DNA from: an uncultured Lachnospiraceae bacterium
GTDB lineage: Bacteria > Bacillota > Clostridia > Lachnospirales > Lachnospiraceae
Direction: 5' to 3'
DNA length: 38,547 nucleotides
Assembly (NCBI GenBank): GCA_946544235.1
Contig: CAMNMC010000060.1
Span: 1-38,547 of the forward strand
Shown: piece by piece, positions 14,908 to 23,740 of the stretch
How the letters are laid out: every line of letters starts with the position of its first letter
How positions within the stretch are numbered: position 1 is the stretch's first letter
The notes under the pieces: model-generated
Databases searched by the model: none
What the model saw: the letters and a program-made list of their open reading frames with translations, nothing else
Told to the model about the DNA's origin: nothing
Translations under genes and position numbers: made by a program

Positions 14908-15999
14908 ATGGAAAAAGTTAAGAAGTTTCTAAAGAGGAAGGATATTGAATTCTCACTCAAAAGGTACGGAATCGATGCACTCGGAGCTATGGCACAGGGA
15001 CTTTTCTGTTCGCTCTTAATCGGTACCATCATTAATACCATCGGTACCCAGCTTGAGATCGGATTTCTGACCAAGAGTGTTGCTACTATTTCCGGTACAG
15101 ATTACACTGTTGGCGGTCTTGCAATGGCAATGAGCGGAGTCGCAATGGCGATTGCAATCGGATATGCGCTCAAATGTCCGCCACTCGTTCTTTTCTCTCT
15201 GGCAACCGTAGGTTTCTCGGCAAATGCACTCGGAGGCGCCGGTGGACCTCTTGCAGTTCTTTTCATTGCTATAATTGCCGCTGAGATCGGTAAAGCCGTT
15301 TCAAAGGAAACAAAGATTGATATTCTTGTAACACCGCTTGTGACTATCGGTGTCGGTGTATTTCTCTCATGGCTTATTGCTCCTCCGATCGGTAAGGGCG
15401 CAAATGCAGTCGGCGATCTCATAATGTGGGCTACGGATCTTCAGCCGTTTCTTATGGGTATTTTCGTTTCAGTTATTGTTGGTATAGCACTTACACTTCC
15501 GATTTCTTCTGCGGCTATCTGTGCGGCTCTTTCGCTCACAGGACTTGCAGGTGGTGCGGCCGTTGCAGGCTGCTCTGCGCAGATGATCGGCTTCGCTGTT
15601 ATTTCCTTTAAGGAAAATAAGTGGGGCGGACTTGTTTCACAGGGTATCGGTACATCAATGCTTCAGATGCCAAATATCGTTAAGAATCCTCGTATCTGGA
15701 TCGCTCCTACACTTGCATCTGCCATTACGGGACCTCTTGCAACATGTGTTTTTCATCTTAAGATGAACGGTGCTGCTATTTCTTCGGGAATGGGTACCTG
15801 CGGACTTGTAGGCCAGATCGGTGTTTATACAGGCTGGACAAATGACGTAAATGCAGGAATTAAGAGCTCTATAACAGCATTTGACTGGACAGGACTTATT
15901 CTTATATCATTTGTTCTTCCTGCAATTCTTTCGCTTATTATTCATTTTGGCGTTAAGAAGCTCGGATGGGTTAAGGACGGAGATATGAAGCTCAGCTGA
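14908..15999 (+). CDS. PTS_EIIC_2-type membrane protein
   Basis: This 363-residue polytopic membrane protein resembles the PTS_EIIC_2 (PF13303) family of Firmicutes. About nine hydrophobic segments are seen, such as GGLAMAMSGVAMAIAIGYAL, LAVLFIAIIAAEIG and LILISFVLPAILSLIIHFGV, with conserved-looking MGTCGLVGQIG and GTSMLQMPNI. No EIIA or EIIB gene is adjacent, as is common for this family, and the true substrate (sugar or other) is unknown. I chose ATG 14908 after GGGAAG; an earlier in-frame ATG lacks a site. Its own promoter and the terminator after cysK make it a separate unit. Confidence 0.8.
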   Translation: MEKVKKFLKRKDIEFSLKRYGIDALGAMAQGLFCSLLIGTIINTIGTQLEIGFLTKSVATISGTDYTVGGLAMAMSGVAMAIAIGYALKCPPLVLFSLATVGFSANALGGAGGPLAVLFIAIIAAEIGKAVSKETKIDILVTPLVTIGVGVFLSWLIAPPIGKGANAVGDLIMWATDLQPFLMGIFVSVIVGIALTLPISSAAICAALSLTGLAGGAAVAGCSAQMIGFAVISFKENKWGGLVSQGIGTSMLQMPNIVKNPRIWIAPTLASAITGPLATCVFHLKMNGAAISSGMGTCGLVGQIGVYTGWTNDVNAGIKSSITAFDWTGLILISFVLPAILSLIIHFGVKKLGWVKDGDMKLS

Positions 16000-16074
16000 T
16001 GATCCGGGAAAACGTCATACAAACGTCAGACAAAAGAATCAATAATATAAAATAAATCAAAGGGTGAATGTAAA

Positions 16075-16515
16075 GTGGCCGGAAAGAGAAAAAAGGATCA
16101 TAAGAGACTGATAATAATACTTATAGTGATCACACTTGTATTTATCTGGGGAAACAGCATGATCCCGGGAAGCCTCTCTTCGGAGATGACGGAGTGGCTT
16201 AAGGATGTTCTGGGCAGGATACTTCCGTTCTTTAAGGGCGGCGGAACCGAATCGGGTGGACATATCCTCAGGAAGGCTATGCATTTTACCGAATATTGTA
16301 TACTCGGCATGGAATTTACATGCCTCAAGAATAACAGCAGGAAGCTCGATAACTGCAAAGTTATCCTTCTGGGTATACTTGCGGCGATGATAGATGAGAC
16401 CATACAGCTGTTTACTCCCGAAAGGGCAGGAATGCTGCAGGACGTCTGGCTTGATACCGCAGGTTTTGTGACAGGATTTGTTTTGATCACAGTCATTCAT
16501 AAGCTGAGAGCATGA
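16075..16515 (+). CDS. VanZ-like family membrane protein
   Basis: This is a 146-residue VanZ-like protein. A hydrophobic helix near residues 8-25 (RLIIILIVITLVFIWGNSM) is followed by HFTEYCILGMEF, AAMIDETIQLFTPERAGMLQDVWLDTAGF and a final helix, which is the VanZ signature (DE..Q and D...D). VanZ proteins are linked to glycopeptide tolerance, but most members have unknown roles. GTG at 16075 is the only start with a site (AAAGGGTGA upstream). It stands alone between the PTS gene and hup. Confidence 0.85.
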   Translation: MAGKRKKDHKRLIIILIVITLVFIWGNSMIPGSLSSEMTEWLKDVLGRILPFFKGGGTESGGHILRKAMHFTEYCILGMEFTCLKNNSRKLDNCKVILLGILAAMIDETIQLFTPERAGMLQDVWLDTAGFVTGFVLITVIHKLRA

Positions 16516-16626
16516 TGAATTTTAAGCTTTGGAAAGTGGTTTTTCATAACGTATAAAGTTATGTAAAGTGACGACCTGATTTTCCCGAAAAATGGCTTAA
16601 AATAAGCGAAAAATCGAAGTTTTCAC

Positions 16627-16655
16627 TTGACAAAAAGCTGTCTTTTGATTATAAA
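16627..16655 (+). promoter_or_regulatory. hup promoter
   Basis: TTGACA (16627-16632), 17 bases and TATAAA (16650-16655) form a near-consensus promoter. The leader then has a hairpin ACTTGG/CCAAGT (16684-16699) and GAGGAGG before the ATG. Confidence 0.8.
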
Positions 16656-16725
16656 TGTATATGGACGTTGGTTCATTTATATAACTTGGGGTTCCAAGTA
16701 TTTTATATTGAGGAGGACATTTTAA

Positions 16726-16998
16726 ATGAACAAGACAGAATTAGTAGCAGCAATCGCTGAGAAGGCTGACATTAAGAAGGTTGATGCAGAGAAGGCACTT
16801 AAGGCTTTCACTGAAGTTGTAGCTGCAGAGCTTAAGAAGGGTGAGAAGGTTCAGTTAGTTGGTTTCGGTACATTTGATGTACTTGAGAGACCTGCAAGAC
16901 AGGGACGTAACCCAAGAACAGGTAAGTCTATGAAGATCAAGGCTTCTAAGGCTCCTAAGTTCAAGGCTGGTAAGGCTTTAAAGGATTCTATCAACTAA
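16726..16998 (+). CDS. hup: HU family DNA-binding protein
   Basis: This is a 90-residue histone-like HU protein that bends and compacts DNA as a dimer. It has the classic MNKTELVAAIAEKADIKKVD start, VQLVGFGTFDVLERPARQGRNPRTG beta-arm with the intercalating proline region, and APKFKAGKALKDSI end. It has its own strong promoter and terminator. Codon use is highly biased (GCT, AAG), fitting a highly expressed gene. Confidence 0.96.
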   Translation: MNKTELVAAIAEKADIKKVDAEKALKAFTEVVAAELKKGEKVQLVGFGTFDVLERPARQGRNPRTGKSMKIKASKAPKFKAGKALKDSIN

Positions 16999-17022
16999 TC
17001 TATAGATGACAGGATTAATGAA

Positions 17023-17054
17023 GGATGCAGCACGAACGTGTTGCATCCTTTATT
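17023..17054 (+). terminator. hup terminator
   Basis: GGATGCAGCAC and GTGTTGCATCC form an 11-pair stem with a GAAC loop, followed by a T-rich tail. Confidence 0.85.
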
Positions 17055-17158
17055 GATTTTTAGGAATAGTAGACAGATACAGAGATATATCCGAAGGCGT
17101 ATTATGTTACAATTGAGGATATATATATGTATTTGAGCATTAGTATAAGGAGTTGCAT

Positions 17159-17398
17159 ATGAGACTTGATAAATACTTAAAGGTGTCGCGTCTGATAAAG
17201 AGGCGTACAATAGCTAATGAGGCCTGCGATGCCGGAAGAGTCAGTGTTAACGGAAAGCCTGCAAGAGCATCCTATGATGTGAAGGTGGGCGATGTGATCG
17301 AGATTTCCTTTGGTGATAAGTCCGTTAAAGCTGAGGTTACGGCTATAATGGAAACAACGAAGAAGGAAAATGCCGCAGAAATGTTCAAATATCTGTAA
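17159..17398 (+). CDS. rqcP: S4-domain RNA-binding protein RqcP
   Basis: This 79-residue S4-domain protein (YabO/RqcP) works with RqcH to add alanine tails to stalled nascent chains on large ribosomal subunits. The S4 motif is MRLDKYLKVSRLIKRRTIAN with VSVNGKPARASYDVKVGD. AAGGAG lies seven bases before ATG 17159. In Bacillus yabO is followed by yabP, yabQ and divIC; here divIC follows directly and the sporulation genes yabP and yabQ are missing. Confidence 0.9.
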   Translation: MRLDKYLKVSRLIKRRTIANEACDAGRVSVNGKPARASYDVKVGDVIEISFGDKSVKAEVTAIMETTKKENAAEMFKYL

Positions 17399-17621
17399 AA
17401 ACAGACTGCGCTAAGGGATTTTTATCTGCTTTTAGTGCGATATGCGGCTGTTGTAAGCATATTTTTGATAAAAAGCCTTAATTTTATGTAAATAGTAGTT
17501 GAAAATATTATGTAAAGTTGATATTATTATTTTGTGTTTTTCTTTTTTGATTGCGTAAAATCGCGTATAATAGGGAAGCACAGAACAGATTAAATGTAAC
17601 AGATAGTCATTGTGGGGTTGT

Positions 17622-18014
17622 ATGAGCAGACAGAGGACAATCTCTCGGGCAAAGCGCGAGAGGATGATACAAAAACAGCATACCAGACGTATTCAGGAGT
17701 CACACAGACAGTATCGTAACATGAGAAGGGGTAAAAAGCAGTCAAAGCTGGGTATCCTGCTTATTATTGCGGCACTTCTGCTGGTTTCTGTTGTAACGAC
17801 TGTCAGAGCATATGATCTTCATGTTAAGGCTGAAGAGCTTACTGTTACGCAGAAACAGCTTGAAACAGAGCTTACAACTGTTAAACAGAAGAAGACTGAT
17901 CTTGAGCAGCAGCAGAAATATATGAAGACTAGAAAATACATCGAGGATGAGGCTAAAGATAAGCTTGGACTTGTTTATCCGGACGAGATAGTGATCAAAC
18001 CACGAGAGGATTAG
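17622..18014 (+). CDS. divIC: Septum formation initiator family protein (DivIC/FtsB)
   Basis: This is a 130-residue bitopic membrane protein. A very basic cytoplasmic tail (about residues 1-45, rich in R and K) leads to one membrane helix (SKLGILLIIAALLLVSVVTT) and an extracytoplasmic leucine/glutamine coiled coil (LTVTQKQLETELTTVKQKKT) ending in the typical EDEAKDKLGLVYPDEIVI. These features match DivIC/FtsB, part of the FtsL-DivIB division complex. ATG 17622 follows a GGGG-type site. The position between rqcP and tilS agrees with Firmicute gene order. A terminator begins two bases after the stop. Confidence 0.88.
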   Translation: MSRQRTISRAKRERMIQKQHTRRIQESHRQYRNMRRGKKQSKLGILLIIAALLLVSVVTTVRAYDLHVKAEELTVTQKQLETELTTVKQKKTDLEQQQKYMKTRKYIEDEAKDKLGLVYPDEIVIKPRED

Positions 18015-18015
18015 A

Positions 18016-18047
18016 GCGGTTAACAAACTTAAAGTTAACCGCTTTTT
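18016..18047 (+). terminator. divIC terminator
   Basis: GCGGTTAAC and GTTAACCGC form a perfect nine-pair stem followed by TTTTT. Confidence 0.9.
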
Positions 18048-18060
18048 GCGTACTGAGCGA

Positions 18061-18213
18061 GTCATACACAGGCGAAGCATGTGCAGGGAATAGCTTCAGC
18101 CGACCGCATGCCTGCATGCATGGACGGCTGGTGCTATTCCCGGCACATGTGCCGCAGGCACATGTATATGACGAGCGTGCGACAGTCAATGACACTGCAT
18201 GTGTCATTGACTG
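18061..18213. repeat. Multi-branched hairpin element before tilS
   Basis: An outer stem GTCATA/TATGAC (18061-18066, 18167-18172), continued by CATGTGC/GCACATG (18078-18084, 18158-18164), encloses two inner stems. One is GGGAATAGC plus CAGCCG with CGGCTG plus GCTATTCCC (18086-18141). The other is the perfect palindrome GGCACATGTGCC (18142-18153). A fourth hairpin, CAGTCAATGACA/TGTCATTGACTG, follows (18183-18213). The shape is cloverleaf-like. It could be a mobile palindromic element or a structured RNA. Confidence 0.7.
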
Positions 18214-18232
18214 CATACAGAAGAGGCAGTAA

Positions 18233-19663
18233 ATGAAATTTGTAGAAAGTGTCGAAAAATATATAGATGACAACTCACTCCTTGAAGATGGCGACGGTAT
18301 AGTGATCGGGCTGTCCGGAGGGGCTGATTCGGTGAGTCTCCTGCTGGCACTGACGGCTCTCCGGGACAGGAGGAAATACCATCTGGCAGCCGTACATCTT
18401 AATCATATGATAAGAGGCGAAGAGGCAGACAGAGACGAGGCTTTTGCGAGAAGACTCTGCGAGGAAAGAGAAGTTGAATTTATAAGTTTCAGGGAGGATA
18501 TCCCGAGGATTGCAGCTGAGAAAGGACAGAGCGAGGAGGAAGCAGGAAGGATCATCCGCTACGAACTGTTTGAACAGGTGAGGATCGATAAGGGATTCCG
18601 GAAGATAGCTGTTGCACATAACAGAAACGACCTTGCTGAGACGGTTCTCTTTAATATGGCAAGGGGGAGCAGCCTGAAGGGACTGTCAGGTATTTCTCCA
18701 AAGAGAGGCTGTATCGTCAGACCACTTCTGGGACTGACCAGAGAAGAGATAGAGGCATACCTGGAGAGTGAAGGTCAGGACTATGTCACTGATTCCACAA
18801 ATGCAGGTACCGAATATTCGAGAAATCTCATCAGACATGAAATACTTCCGAAGCTTTCGAGGCTGAACAGTGAGGCGGCTGTTCATATTGCCAGAGCGGC
18901 CGAGGATGTGAATGAGATATATTTATATGTGGAAGAAGAGGCCGGAAGGGTTAATATCAGTCGTATCGGGAATAGAGATGAGGCTGAAATAAGACTGGCC
19001 GATGTAAAGGATAAGATGACGCTTGTGCGTTACGAGGTTTATCTCAGAGCCATGGAGAGCCTTGCGGGCAGACGTAAGGATATAACCAGAATGCATTTAA
19101 GCCTGATCGATGAACTTACAGGCCTTCCAAATGGCCGCAGTCTTGATATGCCGTACGGTATCACTGTCAGGAAGAGCTATGATAAACTGATATTTGATAA
19201 GAAGGAGCAGACCGGTACGAAAATGAAAGATGATACCGGAGAAGAAGTGCTTCAGGATGAAACAATCTGTGAAAGCCAGGTATGTATAAACGGCGACGGC
19301 AGATATTTACTTGGCGACGCTGTATTTGATGTAAAAATACTGGATTACTCGGAAAATATACAGATTCCGAGGGATGAATATAATAAAATATTTGATTATG
19401 ACAGAATTTGTGGTAATCTGTGTTTTAGGTATGCTGAGCAGGATGACTTTATCATGGTGACAGTCGACGGGCATAAGAAGCTCTCGAGAGTATTTACTGA
19501 TAAGAAGATCGATCGTGAGAAGAGAAAGAGAGTGCCGGTGCTTGCGTGCGGTAATGAGGTTATCTGGGCCGTGGGAGTCAGGTTCAGCGAAGGCTTTAAG
19601 GTAAACAGTTCAACTAAGAGGGTTATGATTGTTAATTATATAGATTTTCCGGAGGAAGGATAA
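18233..19663 (+). CDS. tilS: tRNA(Ile)-lysidine synthetase
   Basis: TilS modifies C34 of the CAU tRNA-Ile to lysidine, using ATP. The PP-loop SGGADS is at residues 28-33. VHLNHMIRGEEADRDEAF, AHNRNDLAETVLFN and DSTNAGTEYSRNLIRHEILP are family landmarks. The 476-residue chain includes the C-terminal substrate-recognition domains. The stop overlaps the hpt ATG (TAATG), so translation is coupled. The preceding 180 bases are the multi-hairpin element. Confidence 0.95.
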   Translation: MKFVESVEKYIDDNSLLEDGDGIVIGLSGGADSVSLLLALTALRDRRKYHLAAVHLNHMIRGEEADRDEAFARRLCEEREVEFISFREDIPRIAAEKGQSEEEAGRIIRYELFEQVRIDKGFRKIAVAHNRNDLAETVLFNMARGSSLKGLSGISPKRGCIVRPLLGLTREEIEAYLESEGQDYVTDSTNAGTEYSRNLIRHEILPKLSRLNSEAAVHIARAAEDVNEIYLYVEEEAGRVNISRIGNRDEAEIRLADVKDKMTLVRYEVYLRAMESLAGRRKDITRMHLSLIDELTGLPNGRSLDMPYGITVRKSYDKLIFDKKEQTGTKMKDDTGEEVLQDETICESQVCINGDGRYLLGDAVFDVKILDYSENIQIPRDEYNKIFDYDRICGNLCFRYAEQDDFIMVTVDGHKKLSRVFTDKKIDREKRKRVPVLACGNEVIWAVGVRFSEGFKVNSSTKRVMIVNYIDFPEEG

Positions 19664-20181
19664 TGAATACTAATTTTGATGTAATGATCAGTCAGGAAAA
19701 ACTTGAAAAAAGAATAAAAGAAATGGCTGCTGAGCTTGATAAGGAATATGAAGGCAGGACAGTGCACCTTGTCGGAATACTCAAGGGAAGCGTTATGTTC
19801 ATGAGCGAGCTTGCCAAGAACATGAAGTCAGAACTCACAATGGATTTCATATCAATCTCAAGCTATGGGGACGGAACGAGTTCGTCAGGTATCGTTCGTC
19901 TGAATAAGGATCTTGATGAATCCATAGAAGGCAGAGATGTCGTGATCGTTGAGGATATTGTTGATTCGGGAAGAACACTTTCCTATGTAAGAAGGATGTT
20001 TGAGGATAAGGCACCTAAGAGTCTTAAGATAATCACTCTTCTTGATAAGCCTGACAGAAGAGTTGTGGACTGTAAGGTTGAGATGTCCGGCTTCGTTATC
20101 CCGGACAAGTTTATTGTCGGATATGGACTTGATTATGCTCAGAAATACCGTAATCTGCCATATATCGCTGTTGTCAGCTGA
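19663..20181 (+). CDS. hpt: Hypoxanthine phosphoribosyltransferase
   Basis: This 172-residue purine salvage enzyme makes IMP or GMP from hypoxanthine or guanine and PRPP. The PRPP-binding motif is VVIVEDIVDSGRTLSYV, preceded by LVGILKGSVMFMSEL, and followed by FVIPDKFIVGYGLDYAQKYRNLP. The GGAGGAAGG ribosome site lies inside the end of tilS. The tilS-hpt-ftsH order is widely conserved in Firmicutes. Confidence 0.95.
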   Translation: MNTNFDVMISQEKLEKRIKEMAAELDKEYEGRTVHLVGILKGSVMFMSELAKNMKSELTMDFISISSYGDGTSSSGIVRLNKDLDESIEGRDVVIVEDIVDSGRTLSYVRRMFEDKAPKSLKIITLLDKPDRRVVDCKVEMSGFVIPDKFIVGYGLDYAQKYRNLPYIAVVS

Positions 20182-20231
20182 GAGAATAAAGGTGAATGAA
20201 CCTATAAAATATTAAGGAGTTATATCAAATT

Positions 20232-22058
20232 ATGAAACAAAAGGCATACAGGGGGCTGGGGATATATTTCTTCCTGCTGATAATCGGAATAGTGTTATAT
20301 TACATTATTTCCAACAGCGGTGCGGAGATTTATACAGCATACAGTAATGATAATCTGAAGGATGAACTGAAGAAAGGACTCGTGGCAGAGGTCGAGATCC
20401 AGCAGAACAGTGAGATACCGACAGGTACGGTCTATGTCACCTATGATGATGGCTCGCAGATAGTATTCTATACGGCAGATGTTAAGGATACGCAGAAGAT
20501 ATGCGAAGACCACGCAAAGGATGATGTAACGGTTCAGCTGGATGATGTAAAGCGTCCGAGTCTGTTCCAGAAGCTTGCACCTTATATATTTGCCGTGATC
20601 CTGGCGCTTATAATACTGATGGTGATCATGGGGCAGAGCGCTTCGGCCGGCGGAAACAGCAAGCTTATGACCTTCGGCAACAGCCGCGCCAAGAAGGACG
20701 TTCATACCGGAATTAAATTCAAGGACGTTGCGGGACTTGTTGAAGAGAAAGAAGATCTCTCAGAGGTTGTTGATTTCCTCAAGAATCCTGCAAAATATAA
20801 TAATATGGGTGCACGTATTCCAAAGGGAATACTTCTCGTAGGCCCTCCGGGAACAGGTAAAACTCTCCTTGCAAAAGCAGTATCGGGTGAGGCGGACGTT
20901 CCGTTCTTCTCTATTTCAGGATCTGATTTTGTGGAAATGTTTGTCGGCGTAGGTGCCAGCAGAGTAAGGGATCTCTTCCACGAGGCGAAGAAAAATGCAC
21001 CTTGCATGATATTTATCGATGAGATTGATGCGGTTGCAAGAAGAAGAGGTACAGGTCTCGGCGGCGGTCACGACGAAAGAGAGCAGACTCTCAATCAGCT
21101 CCTTGTTGAGATGGACGGCTTCGGAGTTAACCAGGGTATAATAGTTCTTGCAGCTACAAACAGAGTGGATATACTTGATCCTGCCATACTTCGTCCGGGA
21201 CGTTTCGACCGTAAGGTTATGGTTCACAGGCCGGATGTCAAGGGTCGTGAGGATATTCTTAGGGTTCATACAAGAAACAAGAAACTGGGCGATGACGTTG
21301 ATATACATGAGATTGCAAGAACAACAGCCGGTTTTGTAGGTGCAGATCTTGAGAATCTTATGAACGAATCTGCAATTGCTGCGGCAAAGGAAAACAGAGG
21401 CTTTATCACGAAGGCTGATGTTGATAAATCATTTATAAAGGTCGGAATAGGTACCGAAAAGAGATCAAGACTTGTTCCTGAAAAGGAGAAGAGGATCACG
21501 GCTTATCACGAGACCGGCCATGCGATACTTTTCCATGAGCTTTCGGAGGTCGGACCTGTTCATACTGTTTCGATAATACCTACAGGTGTCGGCGCAGCGG
21601 GCTATACCATGCCGCTCCCTGAGAATGATAATGTATTTAATACACGTAAGAAGATGCTTCAGACCATCATGGTCGATTTTGGAGGAAGGATCGCTGAGGA
21701 ACTGATCTTTGATGACATCACTACAGGCGCATCACAGGATATCAAGCAGGCTTCACAGACAGCCAGAGAGATGGTTATCAAATATGGCTTTTCTGAGAAG
21801 GTCGGACCTATCAATTATGAGGCCAATGATGAAGATGAGGTATTCCTCGGCAAGGATCTCGGACACGCCAGAAGCTATGGAGAGGCCGTAGCGGCGGATA
21901 TTGATTCCGAGGTCAAGAGGATCATTGATGAGTGCTACAAGGCTGCCAAGGCCATTATAGTGAAAAATATGGATGTTCTTCACAGGTGCTCAGAGCTTCT
22001 TATAGAAAAAGAGAAGATCACTGGTGCTGAGTTTGAGGCACTGTTCAGTGAAGCATAG
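20232..22058 (+). CDS. ftsH: ATP-dependent zinc metalloprotease FtsH
   Basis: This is a membrane-anchored AAA+ protease for quality control. Two membrane helices ([16 protein letters not shown] near 8-24 and [17 protein letters not shown] near 118-134) flank an extracytoplasmic domain. Walker A GPPGTGKT is at 204-211, Walker B MIFIDEID follows, then the [21 protein letters not shown], and the zinc site HETGH at 426-430. At 608 residues it is slightly short, mainly from a short C-terminus after the protease domain. AAGGAG is 12 bases before the ATG. It ends the tilS-hpt-ftsH operon. Confidence 0.97.
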   Translation: MKQKAYRGLGIYFFLLIIGIVLYYIISNSGAEIYTAYSNDNLKDELKKGLVAEVEIQQNSEIPTGTVYVTYDDGSQIVFYTADVKDTQKICEDHAKDDVTVQLDDVKRPSLFQKLAPYIFAVILALIILMVIMGQSASAGGNSKLMTFGNSRAKKDVHTGIKFKDVAGLVEEKEDLSEVVDFLKNPAKYNNMGARIPKGILLVGPPGTGKTLLAKAVSGEADVPFFSISGSDFVEMFVGVGASRVRDLFHEAKKNAPCMIFIDEIDAVARRRGTGLGGGHDEREQTLNQLLVEMDGFGVNQGIIVLAATNRVDILDPAILRPGRFDRKVMVHRPDVKGREDILRVHTRNKKLGDDVDIHEIARTTAGFVGADLENLMNESAIAAAKENRGFITKADVDKSFIKVGIGTEKRSRLVPEKEKRITAYHETGHAILFHELSEVGPVHTVSIIPTGVGAAGYTMPLPENDNVFNTRKKMLQTIMVDFGGRIAEELIFDDITTGASQDIKQASQTAREMVIKYGFSEKVGPINYEANDEDEVFLGKDLGHARSYGEAVAADIDSEVKRIIDECYKAAKAIIVKNMDVLHRCSELLIEKEKITGAEFEALFSEA

Positions 22059-22087
22059 GATAAATAAAGTGATAATGATGCAGAAAT

Positions 22088-22111
22088 GCCCCGCTTTTGC
22101 GGGGCGTTTTT
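22088..22111 (+). terminator. ftsH terminator
   Basis: GCCCCGC and GCGGGGC with a TTTT loop form a perfect stem followed by a T-rich tail. Confidence 0.92.
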
Positions 22112-22479
22112 CATTAGATGAATTATCAATGATGCGATTGTATAATTAATTATGATTTTTGCGCAGATTTATCAGGTATGAAAATTATTAAGGAATTATT
22201 AAGTCTGCACAAATTGGCTTAAAAATCACACGCATTTTCATGACTGTTTTTGTGCGATATTTACAATACACGGGTTATCCATGAGCAAAGTGCACAAAAA
22301 CCTGGGCGAAAAAGTTCACATAACATACCCTGTTTGGCAAAATGCACAAAAATGCACATAAAAAAAACTGTTTTTTGTGAACACTTTTCAACGTATTTGC
22401 ATATAATAACACTTGTAACCCCCCAATACATTATATAGTTTTTTGCTACACCCCATAAGTAACAAAATACCTTCTCCGA
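22112..22479. other. AT-rich intergenic stretch with TGCACAAA repeats
   Basis: No convincing gene is seen between the ftsH terminator and the hairpin before the AraC gene end. TGCACAAA occurs at 22206, 22291 and 22343, and TGCACATA at 22353. A TATAAT near 22402 lacks a matching -35. It could hold a small RNA or protein-binding sites; nothing decides this. Confidence 0.3.
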
Positions 22480-22511
22480 AAGAGCTTGCCGCAAGAACGG
22501 CAGGCTCTTTT
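22480..22511. terminator. Terminator-like hairpin downstream of the AraC gene
   Basis: AAAGAGCTTGCCG (22479-22491) and CGGCAGGCTCTTT (22498-22510) form a 13-pair stem with one mismatch or wobble, with T runs on both strands. It is probably the terminator of the minus-strand AraC gene and may work both ways. Confidence 0.7.
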
Positions 22512-22581
22512 ACCGTTTAGGGGTAAATGAAAGAATCCTGATGAGGGAGACTGTCGCCCGGTCGAGCCGGATAAACTGCTG

Positions 22582-23472
22582 TTATTCGGCTGAGTCGGAT
22601 ATGCTGCTGTATTTTCTTGGGGTGACACCGTATTTTGCCTTGAAGCTGCGGATGAAATATGAAAGATTGTCGAAGCCGACACTTTCGCATATATCAAGAA
22701 CACTTCCGTCGGACTGCGTAAGCATTCTGGCTGCTATCGTCAGCCTGTAATTCTTTAGATAGTCAATAAAGGAAGTGTGAAAGGTCTTCTTGAAGCTCTT
22801 CATAAAATAAGATGGAGAGCATGAGGTGATCTCCGCCATATCATCGATCGTAATATGATCGGCATAATGTAATTCTACATATTTGATAACTGACTTCATT
22901 GATTCCAATGATTTCATGCTTTTGATCGCCGGCTCCCTGAGCCGGCATTTATTTTCCAGAACATAGAGCAGCATGAAAAGCTGAGCCTTTATGTACAGTG
23001 CTTCGCCGTGCGGCTTTTCGGCACCGGCCCTGTCGCAGTTGTCCAGTATTTCGATAATCTCTTTATAATGAGGGACTCCCGAATGAAAATGAACCGGAAC
23101 AGATGTGTTTCCGGAAAAAAGCGGCATCAGGTAATCCCTGGAGCAGGTGTCAGCCTGCTTGGATAGAAGTATTCCGGGATTAAATATGATATTTTCATAT
23201 TCCATACGCTCGGTATTATCCGAGGTGTAGATTGAATGCAGCTGCCCCGGCAGAATGATGATGACAGAACCCTCTGCTACGCAGAATTCGTTCAGATTGA
23301 CCGAGATGCACCCGGTTCCCTTCTTTATATATACGATCTCCATCTCATCGTGCCAGTGGAGCGGCACGGTTTTGAAATCGAGCGGTATTGTGCAGATATA
23401 TGTAACGAACGGAAAGCTGATCTCGCCGTGCGTCTTTTTCTCCTGATAATTCTCGTATTGTGCAATATTCAT
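22582..23472 (-). CDS. AraC family transcriptional regulator
   Basis: This is a 296-residue regulator with an N-terminal cupin sensor (VPLHWHDEMEIVYIKKGTG, then EGSVIIILPGQLHSI) and a C-terminal double HTH (ITIDDMAEITSCSPSYFMKS and SVLDICESVGFDNLSYFIRSF, ending in KYGVTPRKY). The cupin suggests sugar sensing. ATG 23472 follows AGGAG; a longer in-frame start at 23529 lacks one. It is divergent from glgP with 270 bases between them, which include a clear palindrome, so it may control alpha-glucan phosphorolysis and itself. Confidence 0.9.
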   Translation of the reverse strand: MNIAQYENYQEKKTHGEISFPFVTYICTIPLDFKTVPLHWHDEMEIVYIKKGTGCISVNLNEFCVAEGSVIIILPGQLHSIYTSDNTERMEYENIIFNPGILLSKQADTCSRDYLMPLFSGNTSVPVHFHSGVPHYKEIIEILDNCDRAGAEKPHGEALYIKAQLFMLLYVLENKCRLREPAIKSMKSLESMKSVIKYVELHYADHITIDDMAEITSCSPSYFMKSFKKTFHTSFIDYLKNYRLTIAARMLTQSDGSVLDICESVGFDNLSYFIRSFKAKYGVTPRKYSSISDSAE

Positions 23473-23613
23473 GCATTTTCTCCTTATTATATAAATATGC
23501 GCTTTCGTTTTAGCTGCGAAGTAGAACAATAATATCCTAATATAAGAGAATTATATCATTAAAAATACGTATTTCATAGTGTAATTGCAAGAGTTTCGTA
23601 AAAAATGGATAGG

Positions 23614-23631
23614 ATTGTGTTAAAACACAAT
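23614..23631. promoter_or_regulatory. Palindrome between AraC regulator and glgP
   Basis: ATTGTGTT and AACACAAT flank two bases, giving an 18-base dyad 110 bases before the glgP start. It is a candidate operator or catabolite-type site. The binding protein is unknown. Confidence 0.45.
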
Positions 23632-23740
23632 TTTATAAAACAAGAAATATTTACCTCCCTGCGCTATATTTGTCATATAGGAAAGAGGTGCTGAGGCACT
23701 AACGAAAACATATTTAAGATTTTTCTGGGAGGAAACAAAA

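Noticed and set aside
18061-18213. tRNA gene suggested by the cloverleaf-like fold before tilS
   Set aside because: No TTC-A T-loop, CCA-type acceptor or anticodon arm of the right size is present.
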